Positions 1 to 13,000 of a stretch of DNA of 64,000 bases are shown piece by piece. Source of the DNA: Pagrus major (taxonomy: Eukaryota; Chordata; Actinopteri; Spariformes; Sparidae); assembly GCF_040436345.1 (NCBI RefSeq), contig NC_133225.1, positions 23,292,040 through 23,356,039 of the forward strand. Reading direction: 5' to 3'. Position numbers and translations under genes: made by a program. Position 1 is the stretch's first letter; every line of letters starts with the position of its first letter. The notes under the pieces are model-generated. The model searched no databases and was not told the origin of the DNA. It saw only the letters and a list, made by a program, of their open reading frames with translations.

Positions 1-663
1 ATGCTGTATAGACTAAATAAAGCTATAACTTCAGGTCTGATTATGTGCTCAGGCAAACTTGATTTCACAAGTTATTAGTTTGGAAAACTAAAGAAGTAAT
101 TGGACATTTTGGGAAGTGCGTGTATTCGCAGCCAGCTCTCTATATGACGCAAAAACCTAGTTGAAGGTTGTTCACAGCTGAAAAATGAGGACACATCCCC
201 AAAATGGCGGACTACTCCTTTCAAATTGTCAGCAAATTCCATGTATGTATTTACTTCCTTTCCAGGGTACTTGAATCGAGGACTTCAAGACAACCCGTCA
301 CTGGACACCTGTGAAATAAAACTGTTGAAACATGTGTCGCTTATTTTGCAAAGCAAGTTTTCAGTCAAACCACAACTCTACAATTAGGAGCCAAAGTCCT
401 TTTTATGTCTCTTGCGGAGCGCACACTGGTGTTTCTAATTAAGCTAAGCTAGCATTAATTAGCTAAATAACGATTGCAACCAGCATAGTGATGAACGGAA
501 TGAAGTTGATAGAGAAGAAAGTCAGGTCTCTGGGACTATTTCCATTGTTGTCCTCAATATTCCCACCTCACATTAAGATTTTTTTGTGGTTTACAAGAGT
601 TATTAAAGGGTTTCTTTAGCTTCCTGTTAGCAGCATACTGGGTGAAAAGTTTTCACGTTAACC
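1..663. other. Upstream flank of rexo1, no gene recognised
   Basis: No coding exon or RNA gene was recognised here. The sequence is AT-rich with a short patch of GCTAAGCTAGC-type repeats around 440-470. A YY1-like core (AAAATGGCGG) lies near 201-210. It may hold distal promoter sequence of rexo1 or of an upstream gene outside the window. Confidence 0.5.
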
Positions 664-863
664 GGTCATTAGCTTCCGTGACGTCAACAGCGCGACATGT
701 GTTAATTCACGCGATATTTCATTCTCCCGATCAATCCAACATGGCGCCGTAGGGACGTTGTTATTGTTCCGTCGCCTCTACAAGCTTTCGCCAGTACGAC
801 AAAAACCACGCAGGAAAACGGACGAGCGTGTTCATGCGGGCATGAGAGGAACATCTGGAGATA
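664..863 (+). promoter_or_regulatory. rexo1: Putative rexo1 core promoter and 5' UTR
   Basis: The 200 bases before the rexo1 start are richer in CpG than the flanks. They contain a perfect palindromic CRE (TGACGTCA, 679-686) and a YY1-like core (AACATGGCGCC, 738-748). No TATA box was seen, which fits a housekeeping promoter. The exact transcription start cannot be read from sequence; somewhere in 700-800 is likely. Confidence 0.5.
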
Positions 864-1053
864 ATGCTCAGATCCACCGGCTTCTTCCGAGGGATTGACT
901 GCCCATTTTACGCTGAATACAGCGAGGGCAAAAGCAGTAAAAATGGGTGCAACAGACCGTACTGTCACTTCAGGCACAGCCAGCAGAGACGGCCGTCCTA
1001 CGGAGCACCGGCAGATGTTAAAAAGCAAAGAGACCTTCAATCCACACAGAAAG
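864..1053 (+). CDS. rexo1: rexo1 coding exon 1: N-terminal C3H zinc-finger-like motif
   Basis: Encodes residues 1-63 and the first base of codon 64. It opens with [16 protein letters not shown], as REXO1 proteins do. Cysteines 13, 29 and 34 and His38 give a CX15CX4CX3H pattern typical of a CCCH zinc finger. The donor is AAG|GTGCTT. The phase-1 end joins exactly to the GAA-CAA-GGT reading at 2633. Confidence 0.93.
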
Positions 1054-4000
1054 GTGCTTAGTATTATTCAATAAATCCGCAAGTGACTTTAATGCTTTCA
1101 CGTCTTAGCTGGCTGTGTTGGTAAGGAGGACTACAGGGGTGAGAATGTCAAAGCGGGTTAACGAAACTAACAACGATGTAAAGTGAATTTCTGTTTCTGT
1201 TAGCTTCACTCTTTAAATAACCATCATTTAAGCATCTTACCAGTCCCATCCCTCCAACCGATGTTTAGCTAGGAAGTACAAGACAAACTATTCAGCCCAT
1301 ACAAGGGAATTAAAGTCTCAAAGTAAGAGACGAACCGGAATTTGAAAGAGAAAAACGGATGATATGTACACTTTGAATAGATGTATATACAAAACAAAAC
1401 CAAATAAGGTACCCTGTACTGCAGTATAAATGGTAAATAGTCGGAGAGTGCAGTGTCCTGAGTCTGCAGGTAGCAGTGTTTGCACCATAACAGAGGGATG
1501 GAGACAGGAGATCATATAGCTACTGTCTTACTGTCCGATGTCTGTCCACTTGTCCTGCTGGAGTCTTATGTTGGCCCCCAGATATAACTTTATAGCACTT
1601 TTAAAAACAATTACAAAGTGCTGTACGTACAACATAGAAAACAATGAAAGAGTCACAAGGCAAAACCAGTATTAAGTACAGCAGCAATTACAAATATTAC
1701 TATAAAGACAGAAAGAATTACTCAGGGAGACAGAAATACGTAAATCCTGACTAAAACATTGATCCCAAGAGAATCCTGCTAATTCATCCATAAATACAGA
1801 GCATGTGAGCTTGTGTAGTTGCATACATTATGTTTTATGCCATATGTTCAACTCGCCCTGGCTATTAAGTCCTCTGAGGAACACCTTGTGATGTGGTGGG
1901 AAGCAGGGATGCAGCAATCCAACTGTTCTCCCCCTGGTATTGAGTAGGGCTGCAACTAATGACTGTTTTCATCGTCGGGTAATCTACGGATTATTTTCAA
2001 GATTGATAGATTTATTGTTTAGTCAGTGAAATTGTGTAGAGTGCTCATAACAGTTTCCCAGAAACCTGAGTGTCTTCTTGAAAAAGCTTCTTTTGTCCAA
2101 CCAACAGTCCAAAACTGAAATACTTTTAGTTTACCATCATCAGTGACACAGATAAGCTGCAAACCCTTACATTTAAGAAGCTGGAACCAGCAAATGTTTG
2201 ACATTTTTGCTGTAAAAATGACTGAAACGATAATTTGCTTATCCATATAGTTGGCAATTCATTTTCTTTTGATCGACTGATCAATTAATTGACTAATTGT
2301 TGCAGCTCTCGTACTGATTCTAATTGCTAAACTCATTTTCTAATCGGTATAGAACAACCTCACTGCATGGAACCGTTTGGATAAATAAGACAATGCAGTA
2401 TTATACTCCAGGGATTGCTGTGACACTAACATTGAGTGACTGTCATTAAAACAATGTAACTTAAAGCAAAAACACTGAATTTTATTATTTGAGTGACAAA
2501 GAAACTATTGTACGGTGGTTTGATAAGTACAGCATTGTGGCAGACTGGATTGGTGCATCCCTAGCTCCTGAAAAGCTAGTAAGTGAACCTTTTTCTTAGA
2601 TTGTTAAGACTGTTTGTCTTTCACTCCTGCAGAACAAGGTTATGATCCCTTCAACCCAGATGTTGTGAGGCCCCAGGATCAGCAGAATGGAAAGCCAGCC
2701 GCCTCAGGAGACCTCAGCGGGGCTCTGGAGCTGGTTAACAAGGCCATCGAAGAGGTCCGCAGCGAGGTGGAGAGGGAGAAGAAAAAGCTATCACGGATTG
2801 GGGATGAACCGTACGATCCCAGCAAGAGTACCAGTGTGTCTTCATCTGAAGCTGTTAAGAGGAAAACGCCACCTTCACACATGGCCTATGACCCTGGGAG
2901 TTATCAGATGACATCTGGAGGTTATAATCCCACTCCTGGCTGCAGCAAGTATACCTTGGATTCAGATAACCAAGGGAACAATAGCAACTCCATGGAATAT
3001 GTTCCTACTTCCGTGAGGAAGCCTCTATCTCGGACACACACACACCAACTCCCCTCTCCTCCCCCGAGTCCAAAGTACTCCAACAGCACATCCTCTAAGT
3101 GTAAATACACTGTGGATAATTCAAGACCATCTACAGATATGGAGTACGACCCGCTGTCGAACTACTCAGCAGGAATCGCAGTGAAAAGCAAGAGGAACAG
3201 GGGTGCTGTAAAGACGGAGGGGGCGAAGACACACAAACTATTAGATATGTCAGATGAGGAGTGTGTTGTAGCGGTGAAAAAACCTTGGCAGCAGAGCGTA
3301 GACACAAAAAAGTACACTGTCTCTGACTCTGATGGAGAGAGCTCCGGAACAGAGTATCGACCCACCTCGCTCAGTAATATCCAGCAGAGAAAAGGCAACA
3401 GTGGGTCACTTTGGGACGCTGTGGGAAAGGAGAGAAAAGAGAGAACTGAAAGTACGCTAAATGCACTGACACAGAGGAATAAAGAGGACTTGACAGGGGA
3501 CTCTGGCGTCCAGGAAGATCTTAAACGAAAGGACAGCATAGAGAAAAGGAAAGTGACTAGTCGAACTAGTCATGAGAAAAGTGGCAAATCTGAGAAAGTG
3601 CACAAACTTGAGAAGGAAGTAAACAAAACAATTGGTAGTAAGAGTAGTAGTAGCAGCAGTAAAGACAAAGGGTCAACTAAGAACCAGGACTCTGCAAAGA
3701 AGGAGAACAAGAGTCATGGAAAAAGAGATGATAAGAAAAACATGGTTAAGGTTAAAACATCTGATAAAGTTCAGAGGGAAGGCAGAGACGAAAAGAGAAG
3801 TGATGGTAAGATCAAAGTTGTGGAAAAAATAAAGACAGACTCAAGCAAACGAGATAAAGACACGGAAAATGGTGCGAGGGAAAGTAAGAGACCCAAGATA
3901 TCAGACAAGGAAAAGGAACTCAGCAAGTATCGCCAACACAAAAATGGTAAAGTTGATAGCAGTAAAAAAGAAAAGGATGTAAAGAAAATAAGTAAGAGCA

Positions 4001-7000
4001 GCTCTAGTAGCACAAGCAGTAGTAGTAACAGTAAAGGAATTTCTTCAAACAGTACAGATAAAGCGAAGCAAAACATGATCTCATCAAACGGGAAAAAGCT
4101 TGAGAACAAACGGCGAAGTGCGAGTCTTAGCCACGCCGATCTGTTTGGGGACGAGAGCCCAGAAGAGGCCGAGCCGATAGAGATTGACGATGACGACGAG
4201 GAATCAGAAGAAGTACTGGTGAGAAAATCTGCTGATGCTTTAAAGAGGGGACTTGTGAACAAGAGGAAAGCGTCAGAGCTGACGCCGTCTTCCTCCGATG
4301 ATGAGGATGACGGCGGTGCGGCAGGTAAGGACGAGGTAGACGGTGTTGGAATCGACTTCTCTAGTTTCCAGGATCTGGACTTTGACTCAGATCCCATGGA
4401 GGAGTGTTTGCGGATCTTCAATGAATCAAAGGATGTGAAGAGGGAAGACAAGGGAAGGCAAGCTAAACAGGTATTTCTTTCTTGCCATAGTGTTTCATTA
4501 ACTGAGTCATATTTTGTAAATGACCACTTGTGATTGAAAAAACATGTCTTGTTATGTCCTCTCAGCCCTCTAGGGATTCAGAAGAGGAGAAAAGCACAGA
4601 GAGCACTTTAACAACTCTCTTCCCCGGTCAGAAGAAGAGAGTCTCGCATTGTGTTGCCAAAGGAAGTGTAAGTTTGTCACCTTCACGTTTTGGTCTTTCT
4701 TCATCCCACTATGTTGTCATGAGCAAAATTTAAAGTGGAATCTGAGTATTTTTAAACCTGGGCCTTATATTTACATGTTTTGGTGCATCACACTTGCCAG
4801 ATGTTTTGGAATCAGTCCTGTAGATCACCTCAGCAGGCAGCTGTGACACGGCTGCAAAGTCATTCGTTGGGCTAACTCTGACGGTCAAAGTTAGGTCCAC
4901 TAAAAGTGCTTGTTTTTTTCACTGACAGGCTGAGGTTGTTGTTCAAAGTGTCTGACACAGCATTATGGAAATGATTCCTACAGAGATAGTAGTTGTTGTT
5001 AAATGATAAGACCCTTTTTGTAACCAGAAACAAAAGTCTCACTCTTAAATCTCATGAAAGGTGAGTTGTTGCAGTAAGAAGATGTTGGAAACATGAGTCA
5101 CAGTTTGGAGTTTACCTTGAGGAACTGCAAGTGAGAATGTATTTCCGGTCATTACTGACTGTTGGGGCTGACCTGAATGTTTCGAAACGTAGTATGTTTC
5201 CATTTTGCTTTTTGTTAATGCATTACATTAGGGCAAACACTCCTGAACATTGTTCACCTCAGAATCCAGAAGGAATTTTAGCAACAACGGTTCAGTACAA
5301 AGACCTTCATCAGGTTGTCTTTGAAGATTCTGTAGGCCCTTGGTCTTCTCCTACCGATCCAAAGGTGTGCAGAAGTTTTACTCTGTGAATGCATTACATC
5401 AAAAATAAATAACCCAGTGGCAACATTATTCATCATTCATCATCACATAAATAATCAATAGTTCTTCTTAGATGAGGAGCTTGATAGTTTTGTGCGCCTC
5501 AGCTCTCATCTAAAGTCACCAGCACTGCACTGAACCTGGGACAGTGACATGTAACCGCGTGACAGCCAGGCTTGCAAGTTGTCGAAAGAGTGAAGCATCT
5601 GGAGTAACTTCAAAATTTACAAAAAGACAAGTGTCAGTTATAACAAAGTAAACTGACATATCAAAAAATCTGCTACAAGTTTGGCAAATCACCTGACAAC
5701 TGGAAGTAACAGCTTAGCCTTCTTGCAACTGCTAGAAATGTCTTTATGGCTGATGTGAGCGTAGTGTGACCTAAATGCAAAGAAACGTAAAGGTTAACGT
5801 TCAGAGTGAGACTTCTTGAATGAAGTCTAACTGGTTACAACAAGATTGTTACTATATAACAAAAGGTCAATCTCCGGTGGAAACGTTTCCATAATGTTGT
5901 CAGACACTAACAATAACAACTTCACCTCAGGTTTAGAAATACCGGAATTCCCCTTTAAGTCAGTCAGTGAGAGGTGAACACACAGTATCTCTACCTGGGT
6001 TATAAAACAGAATCACAAGATAATCCAGAACATGATTTTTATATAAATCTTGCTTGTGTACAAAGCAGTAATTGTTTAAAAGGAGTACAAGTTCTACAGC
6101 TTTATCACAGGAGGACTGTACAGAATAAACACAGCGGGAAAGTAACAGTGTTCAGTAGTGTAAGTATTATGACACAAAGACTCCCTCAGGCTTTTGGATA
6201 AGCATCAGTTTTGTCATTATCACTTGAAGTCAAACTATAATGAAAAATATTATGTTTTATCAGAGGTACAGCTGGTGGTAGAACATGAAAACAGACAAGG
6301 AAGTGAATACTAGAACAATGTGAAAGTATCTGTGAAGGGGGGTTGGTGTTGGGGATTTCCACTGGTACAGATTGCAGCATTTAAATAAACCATTTGATCT
6401 GACTATCAAGCAGTCAGCTGACTGTGTGTTATAAACAGTCATGTCAGATATTTGGCAGCCTGATCAGCCTTGTAAAGATGCTTTAGACGACATGGTCTTT
6501 CTGGAGTAAACTGTTCATGGGTCAGCTTTACCTTTACCTTTTATAAATTGAACTGAAAATATGTAAAAAAAAGAAAGGTGTAGAAATACAGAATCCATAT
6601 AAACAGAATAAAACATGAATGTAAAGGTGTTCAAATTGGTATCAGTAGCTATTTGCATCAGCTTTAGTGGTGCAGTAACATTATCATGACTAGGGGTAGA
6701 CAGATTATCGGTCCTGGCCAATTATCAGGGCGATATTCAGCATTTTCCCGACTATCGCTATCGATGATTTTTCTTTCAGATTGTAGATAAAATAAACTAA
6801 TTTAAAAAATATGATACTTTGGCTCTGATGCAGCATCCTCTCACACAATGTCCCTCACAAGAGTGAGCTCATACTGTATGTACAGTTGCAGGCAAATTTC
6901 TGCTGCTTCCTTCTTGCAGGTAGCCAGACAATAACTTGACTTAATTCTTGTCATTTCATCATCATTCATTAACACAAAGCGTTCACTTTTTAATAGAAAT

Positions 7001-10000
7001 GTGCTTTTGTTTTTATCAGAATGAAGCACCTTCAAAATCAGCGGTGCGGCCGTACAAGAGACCCACGGCTCAGGAGGCCTGCTACCACCGGATGCAGATG
7101 GCTCAGCAGCAAGCTGCTCAGCTTTCTGCTTCAGTCAAAGCTGCCTCACAGAGCTCCAGCCAGAGCTTCTCTGGAGAAAGGAAGAGAATCGCGCACCGTC
7201 CCAACCCACAGATGACATCCTCCAAAACAAGTATGAGTGCCTCCAATAATGTTTTATCACATTTAAATTCTGAACTTTGCAGATCAGACGTCAGGAATGT
7301 AAAAGTCCGGCCCCCTGGCACTTAGTAGTAGTTGAATAGGACTGCTCTTTACTGTAGCATGATTCACTTTTTCGTCTATGTATAACCACTTTCCACTGAT
7401 TATTTTTTAATACCTTAAAATGATAGCCTTAAGTAGATGTAATGGTCTGTCTCTCTTCTTTGATGGCTAATATGGAGCTATTCCAACTGTTTTAAGTAGA
7501 AAATCACGTGTGTGTGTGTGTGTGTGTGTGTGTGGGTCTCTAGGTCCTGCAGATGTTAAACCAGCTGCCAGTCGAGTGTTGTCCCCCAGCCAGACTCATC
7601 AGACTGTAAAAGCCCAAACCACCGCTGGCATCTTGTCCAAGACATCGTCCACGTTCATGCAGAGGAGGGTGGCACACACTCCCACCATGAAGGTATCCAT
7701 AGATTCCACAACATTACATGCTGCTGCTTGTTTGGCTGAATGATTGTTTTGTGGCTGGATATCCTCGAGTTACCTCGATGATTTACAGGCAGAGGTGGGC
7801 TGAGAAATGTTTGTTTAATCTGTAGGATGTGATTTATCATCAGTGTTCTCTTTTTCAGAGCGCTTCAATGAGGCGGCCCGTCATCCCCACTGAGTTTGGG
7901 GCCAAAGTTCCCACCAACGTCCGCCAGCGCTACCTCAACACTTTCATCGATGAATGTGTCAAATTTTGCCCATCAGAGGAGGTTGCCTTCAATATGGTAT
8001 GAATAACACCCAGCTTTCAAATGCTCTAATCAAACACTGCATGCAGAGGAGATTTCACTGAGAGCTTCAGCTGAGTTCTGACAGAAGTTTGACTGTTTTA
8101 GGCTCTTGACGAGGAGAAGCTGGTGTACGAGCGCAGTAGCAGTAAGAACATCTACCTCAACGTAGCTGTCAACACCCTGAAGAAGCTCCGCAGCAAGAGC
8201 AGCTCCTGTCCATCACCTGTCACCAGTATGTCACCTCAGTCACTGTGCAGTACAGCTTAGAGTGTTTACTCTTTGTTGATACACGTTGTGATAATTATGA
8301 AACATTCAGTGATAACTTCTTTGTGTTTTTCTACAGAGAACCCGGGTTCAGTCGCTAAAAGGAAGGCCCAGTCCCATGAGGAAGTTCTGGGGGGTCGTCT
8401 TGCTGCTACAACCAGCTTCACTGTCAATAGGATGGGGAAACAGCAGGAGGAGAAACTCATCGGTAAGGGACAAGCCAGATTTTTGTTTTATTCTGTACAC
8501 AGAGTACTCTGGACTGCAGTCAAGATGGCAAGAAGTGTTATGTTTGCAGTTTTTTTTAGCCCCATTTCTCTACAAACCTTTTTCTTGAACACATTCTTTT
8601 CACGTCATTCCCATCTTCCTCTCTTTCTGTTTTTCTTTGTTCCTGTGATAACATCGCTGGCAACATAAAAATGCAGATTATACCTCTGATAAAAACAAAA
8701 AGCCAAGAGAAGAAAAAAACAGGAGAAGAAACTGAGAGACTCTTTGTGTCAAGTAGAAACTTGTGATGTTTGTTTAGTCTCTGATGTGTTGAGTCAGTTT
8801 ATGGTCGTGAAACATATCAAATACCCATGTGACAACCTCCAGGTGCTGTTTACCGCAAACTCCCGGCCCCGTGACCTGACATCATGTGTTTGTTAGACTG
8901 CGTTTATAAAACTGTAGAATTATTTTTCTAGTGTGATGAATCCTTAATAACAACTTATAATGCAAAAATACCAAACACTTCCTCATTACAGCAACTTTTC
9001 ACATTTTAATTTCATGATTAACTTAAGACAAGAGCTGAAACAGTAGTCAGTAAACTTAAAATCAACGAGGAACTTTTGTGATTATAGATTATATGTTAAA
9101 GTAGTTTTTAGAGCTGAAATGCCTCTTCAGTGGGCGAATTTGCTATTTTTAAACTGAATGTCTTTTGGTTTTGGACCGATGATTTCTTCACATTCTCAGT
9201 GTGGGTTTATGACATCATTGTACAAAGACAGCATTTGTCTGTCAGTAACTAGAAACCGTCTTGTGATGGGATAACACCAGCCGCAACGCCCATCAACATG
9301 TTCACTCACATTTTTTACTCAAGTAGAAAGACAGATTCCACTTCTTTAGTCAATGAAAAGTAAAAAAGAAACGGCTTTTGAAATGTTCTCCAGGTTTAAA
9401 AGTAAAGTAAGTGTCCCTCTGGAGGAGATTTCTACCGGCCCTTTCTGTGCAAAGCTAACTGAACCTCACATCATGTTAATATAATTCAAAGACTATTAAT
9501 CTTAAGGGTAGAATCGGTAGGATATGTCTGAGCTGTTCGTGAATGCAGACAGATAGTTGAATGTAGAGTCTCATTCCCAGGACGTCAAATACTGACATTT
9601 TGAGGAGGGGAGAGACGGAGAGTGCACAGGATAAAAACTGCCCTTCACCTGTTGTGTGTATTCTCTTCATGTCTGTGACATTTTCGACAGATACAGACAT
9701 AAAAACTGTTGTGAAACGCTGGTATAATGTTGATTTGACTGTCTACAGGTCGTTTTCTGTTCTATTTTTGTCGAGAACTGCGTGTGTGTCGCGGTAAAAA
9801 TAGGCAAGAATCCAAATCCCTTGATGAAGCGCCGTGACTAACGCAGCCAGTGTGGCCGCTCTAACCTGTTGACACGGATGCTGGAATGAAAAGCAAGAAG
9901 TATTTGCACGCACGCACGCTGCTAACGCATCCAGTGTGGTCAGCCTGTAACATGCCTTTTCTCTGTTTCGTCTTGCTTTGTCTACCATGCGTGACATGCG

Positions 10001-13000
10001 CTGATAGTTTGAAATCAGTCTTGTGATGTTGGGAAGGCGGCATGCAATAACATAAAGTAAAAATAATCAATAGTTAAAACTAAAGTAACAAGCCTGTTTT
10101 GAAAATGTATGGACTAGAAAGTACAGATATTCATGTTCAAATGTAGAGAGTAAAAGTAGAAAATTGTCAGAAATATAAATTCTCCAGTAGTACAGATACC
10201 TGAAAAATCTACCTAAGTACAGTAACAAAGGATTTGTACAGGTCAACATCTGTCTCCATCTTCTATCCCTGTTTCTTCATGTTCTCAGTGTAGGTTTTAT
10301 GACACCATTGTTCAAAGACAGCATTTGTTTAACTTGTTGTGTGTCTCACTGTAGGAGCCACACTGTACAGGAAGCTGAGGGCATACATGATGACAGAGGA
10401 GCAGCTCCAGGAGCACGGATACCCGAGATCAAACCCAGAGGCTCCGGGCAAAGCCGTCATATTCAACCTCCCAGAGAAGAAGGCCGTTTCAGACCGTGAG
10501 TGAGCCCACAGCTCTTGCGCTAAATTACATCATTGGGATCTGTGATCCAGCAGTTATTTGACTTTCAGCTGACTCTCTGTAATGTGTTTCCAGCGTTCAG
10601 TAAGATATGCTGTCGATGTGGAGCCGAGTACAAGATCAATGTCAACGGCAGCTGTGTACGGAAAGAGGAATGTAGCTTTCACTGGGGACGACTGCGCAGA
10701 CATAAAGGTACGTTTGTTTTTTATCTAGTGTAAATCATCAACAAACATCAATATTATGAATGTACATTTTAGCCAAATCTAACTCACTCTTCCTCTCTCC
10801 ACCTCCTTTTCGCAACTTTAATTTTCCTCTGTCTCTGTTCGACTCGTCCATTTCTTGTCTTCTCTGTCAGTTGCTGGAGGCTGGGAGACAAACTACAGCT
10901 GCTGTGCTGCAGCTGTGGGCGCACCAGGCTGCCAAGTTTCCAAGGTATCATCATTTTCAAGCCAGTCAAATATACAGATTATCATGGCTAAATGGGCTAC
11001 TGTAGACATATAATGGGGCTTTTCGAAAGAAAAACCACCGGCAAACATTAAAATTAACGGTGTTATATAAAACAAGGACAAGCTACAGGAGAAAGACATT
11101 AGTAACAACTTTAACTATGAAAGTACCTTCAATTACAGAACCATTTCTCCCACAGTAAAGACCAGTGTAGTGAAGCTCCTGATGATGGTTCTTAAAACTG
11201 TCAGATGTTAATTGCCATCTGTAGCTGGAGCTTACAGTTGTGTAGACCAAATAACCTCTTACATATCTAAAATATATTTTTTACACATCTAAGTTACTGG
11301 TGCTATTATTGTCTGACAGTAAATCAAAGGCTCCTTTACGTATGGCAATATGTGCGTCCGTTTCAATGATATAACAATACAGTCAACACTCCCCACATGC
11401 TTTCATGCATCCTTTATGTGGCCATGGATGTTAAGCAGTACAACCACTAGAGGGCGCGGCTAAGAGTCAAATCAGTCTTGCATGGACCTCTAGTTTTCCT
11501 TGGCCATAGTCCAGTCTCCTCTCAGCTGTTCTGTGATAACTGTGTCTCTGTGCATCATACAGACGTTCAAAACTGCAAAGATTCAGGATTCAAGATGTTT
11601 ATTTTCATTCCAGTTGTACAAGTACACTTGTGTGAAATTCATATGCTTAGACACTCCACTACAGAAATGGTAAATAGTAAATTAGTAAATGAAATGTATA
11701 TAAAATAATAATAATAATGAAAATAATGATACAATGATAAATAAAGAAAAACAAAAACATACAGAATAAAAATATGGATACATCTATGTATACAGTACAT
11801 GTATGTCCTGTGGTTGTTTTTTGCTTGAAGTATTGGCTACACTGCTATTCTGCCCCCCTGTGACAGCCCAAGCGACTTCTTCACTGAGCATTAATGAGCC
11901 TTAATAATCAGAAGCCCACTGCCCCTTCATTTTGAAACACTACACATTGTCAATCAAACACCTCCGGGGTAATTTACAATAAAACTTCTATCTTACTTGT
12001 TTTGAATTAAGTTTCTGCTCTTTCTTAACATGTTTGATGAACAGTCTCAGACTTAAAACATTTTATATTCCCACAGCAACATGTTCAGGACGGGCGGAAA
12101 GAGTCACTAGATGGCTATGTCACGACGTTCAGTAAATCTCTCCCGCCTGATGGCAACGGAGGCGTGTTTGCTTTGGACTGTGAGATGGTGAGTCAGACAG
12201 GTTTTTTTTTTACCTGCTAATAAACTCTGAACTGTCATCTGTGTGTGTGTGTGTGTGTGCGTGTGTGTGTGTGATTTTAGATTAGATTTATTTAAGACCA
12301 GTTGAATACAAATTAATTTAATTTCATTCTTTTGCTACAACGTCGGTAAAATTAAGATTAAAATAATAATGTCATAATGTCACTTTTACTGATTAGTTGT
12401 GCTCTACTAAATGTCCTTGTTGTTTTTTCTGTCTTATTTATCAGTGTTACACGAAGCAGGGCCTGGAGCTGACGAGGGTGACAGTCATCGACTCCGAGTT
12501 GAAAGTCATCTACGACACGTTTGTCAAACCTGAAAGCAAAGTGGTTGATTACAACACGCGGTGAGTTTGTCTCCTGCAGCTTGACTCTTGTGGGTCGTGT
12601 CTGCATGTGACTTTAACTTGAAATGAAAGTAATTTTCAGCTGCAGCCCTGTCACACCACAGTCCTCTAAAGGCAGTATATACCCCACAGATTTTCAGGTG
12701 TGACGGAGGAGGACTTGGAAAACGCCACCATCAGTCTGAGAGACGTTCAGGCTGTGCTGCTCAGCATGTTCAGCGCTGAATCCATCCTCATAGGACACAG
12801 TCTGGAGAGCGACCTGCTCGCTCTGAAGGTACCAGGAGTCTTCGATAATCTTCAAGACTTTATGTTTGACACTTTTGAGGATGATTCACACAATGGAAGC
12901 TTTTCCTACAAAAGCAGTGTTTTTTCTGTCTGCTGCATGTTACTGACTATAAGATGTGCTTTGACGACATCCAATCAGGGCCCGTGTCCACATAGCATTT

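Noticed and set aside
3771..4451. Long minus-strand open frame (about 226 codons) opposite rexo1 exon 2
   Set aside because: It is the shadow of a low-complexity Lys/Ser/Asp-rich coding exon, whose codons read as Leu/Ser/Phe runs on the other strand. There is no independent support.
4471..4533. Read-through of rexo1 exon 2 to an in-frame stop as an alternative C-terminus
   Set aside because: A good donor at 4471 and an in-phase conserved exon at 4566 explain the data. The extension is not conserved in the REXO1 family as far as I know.
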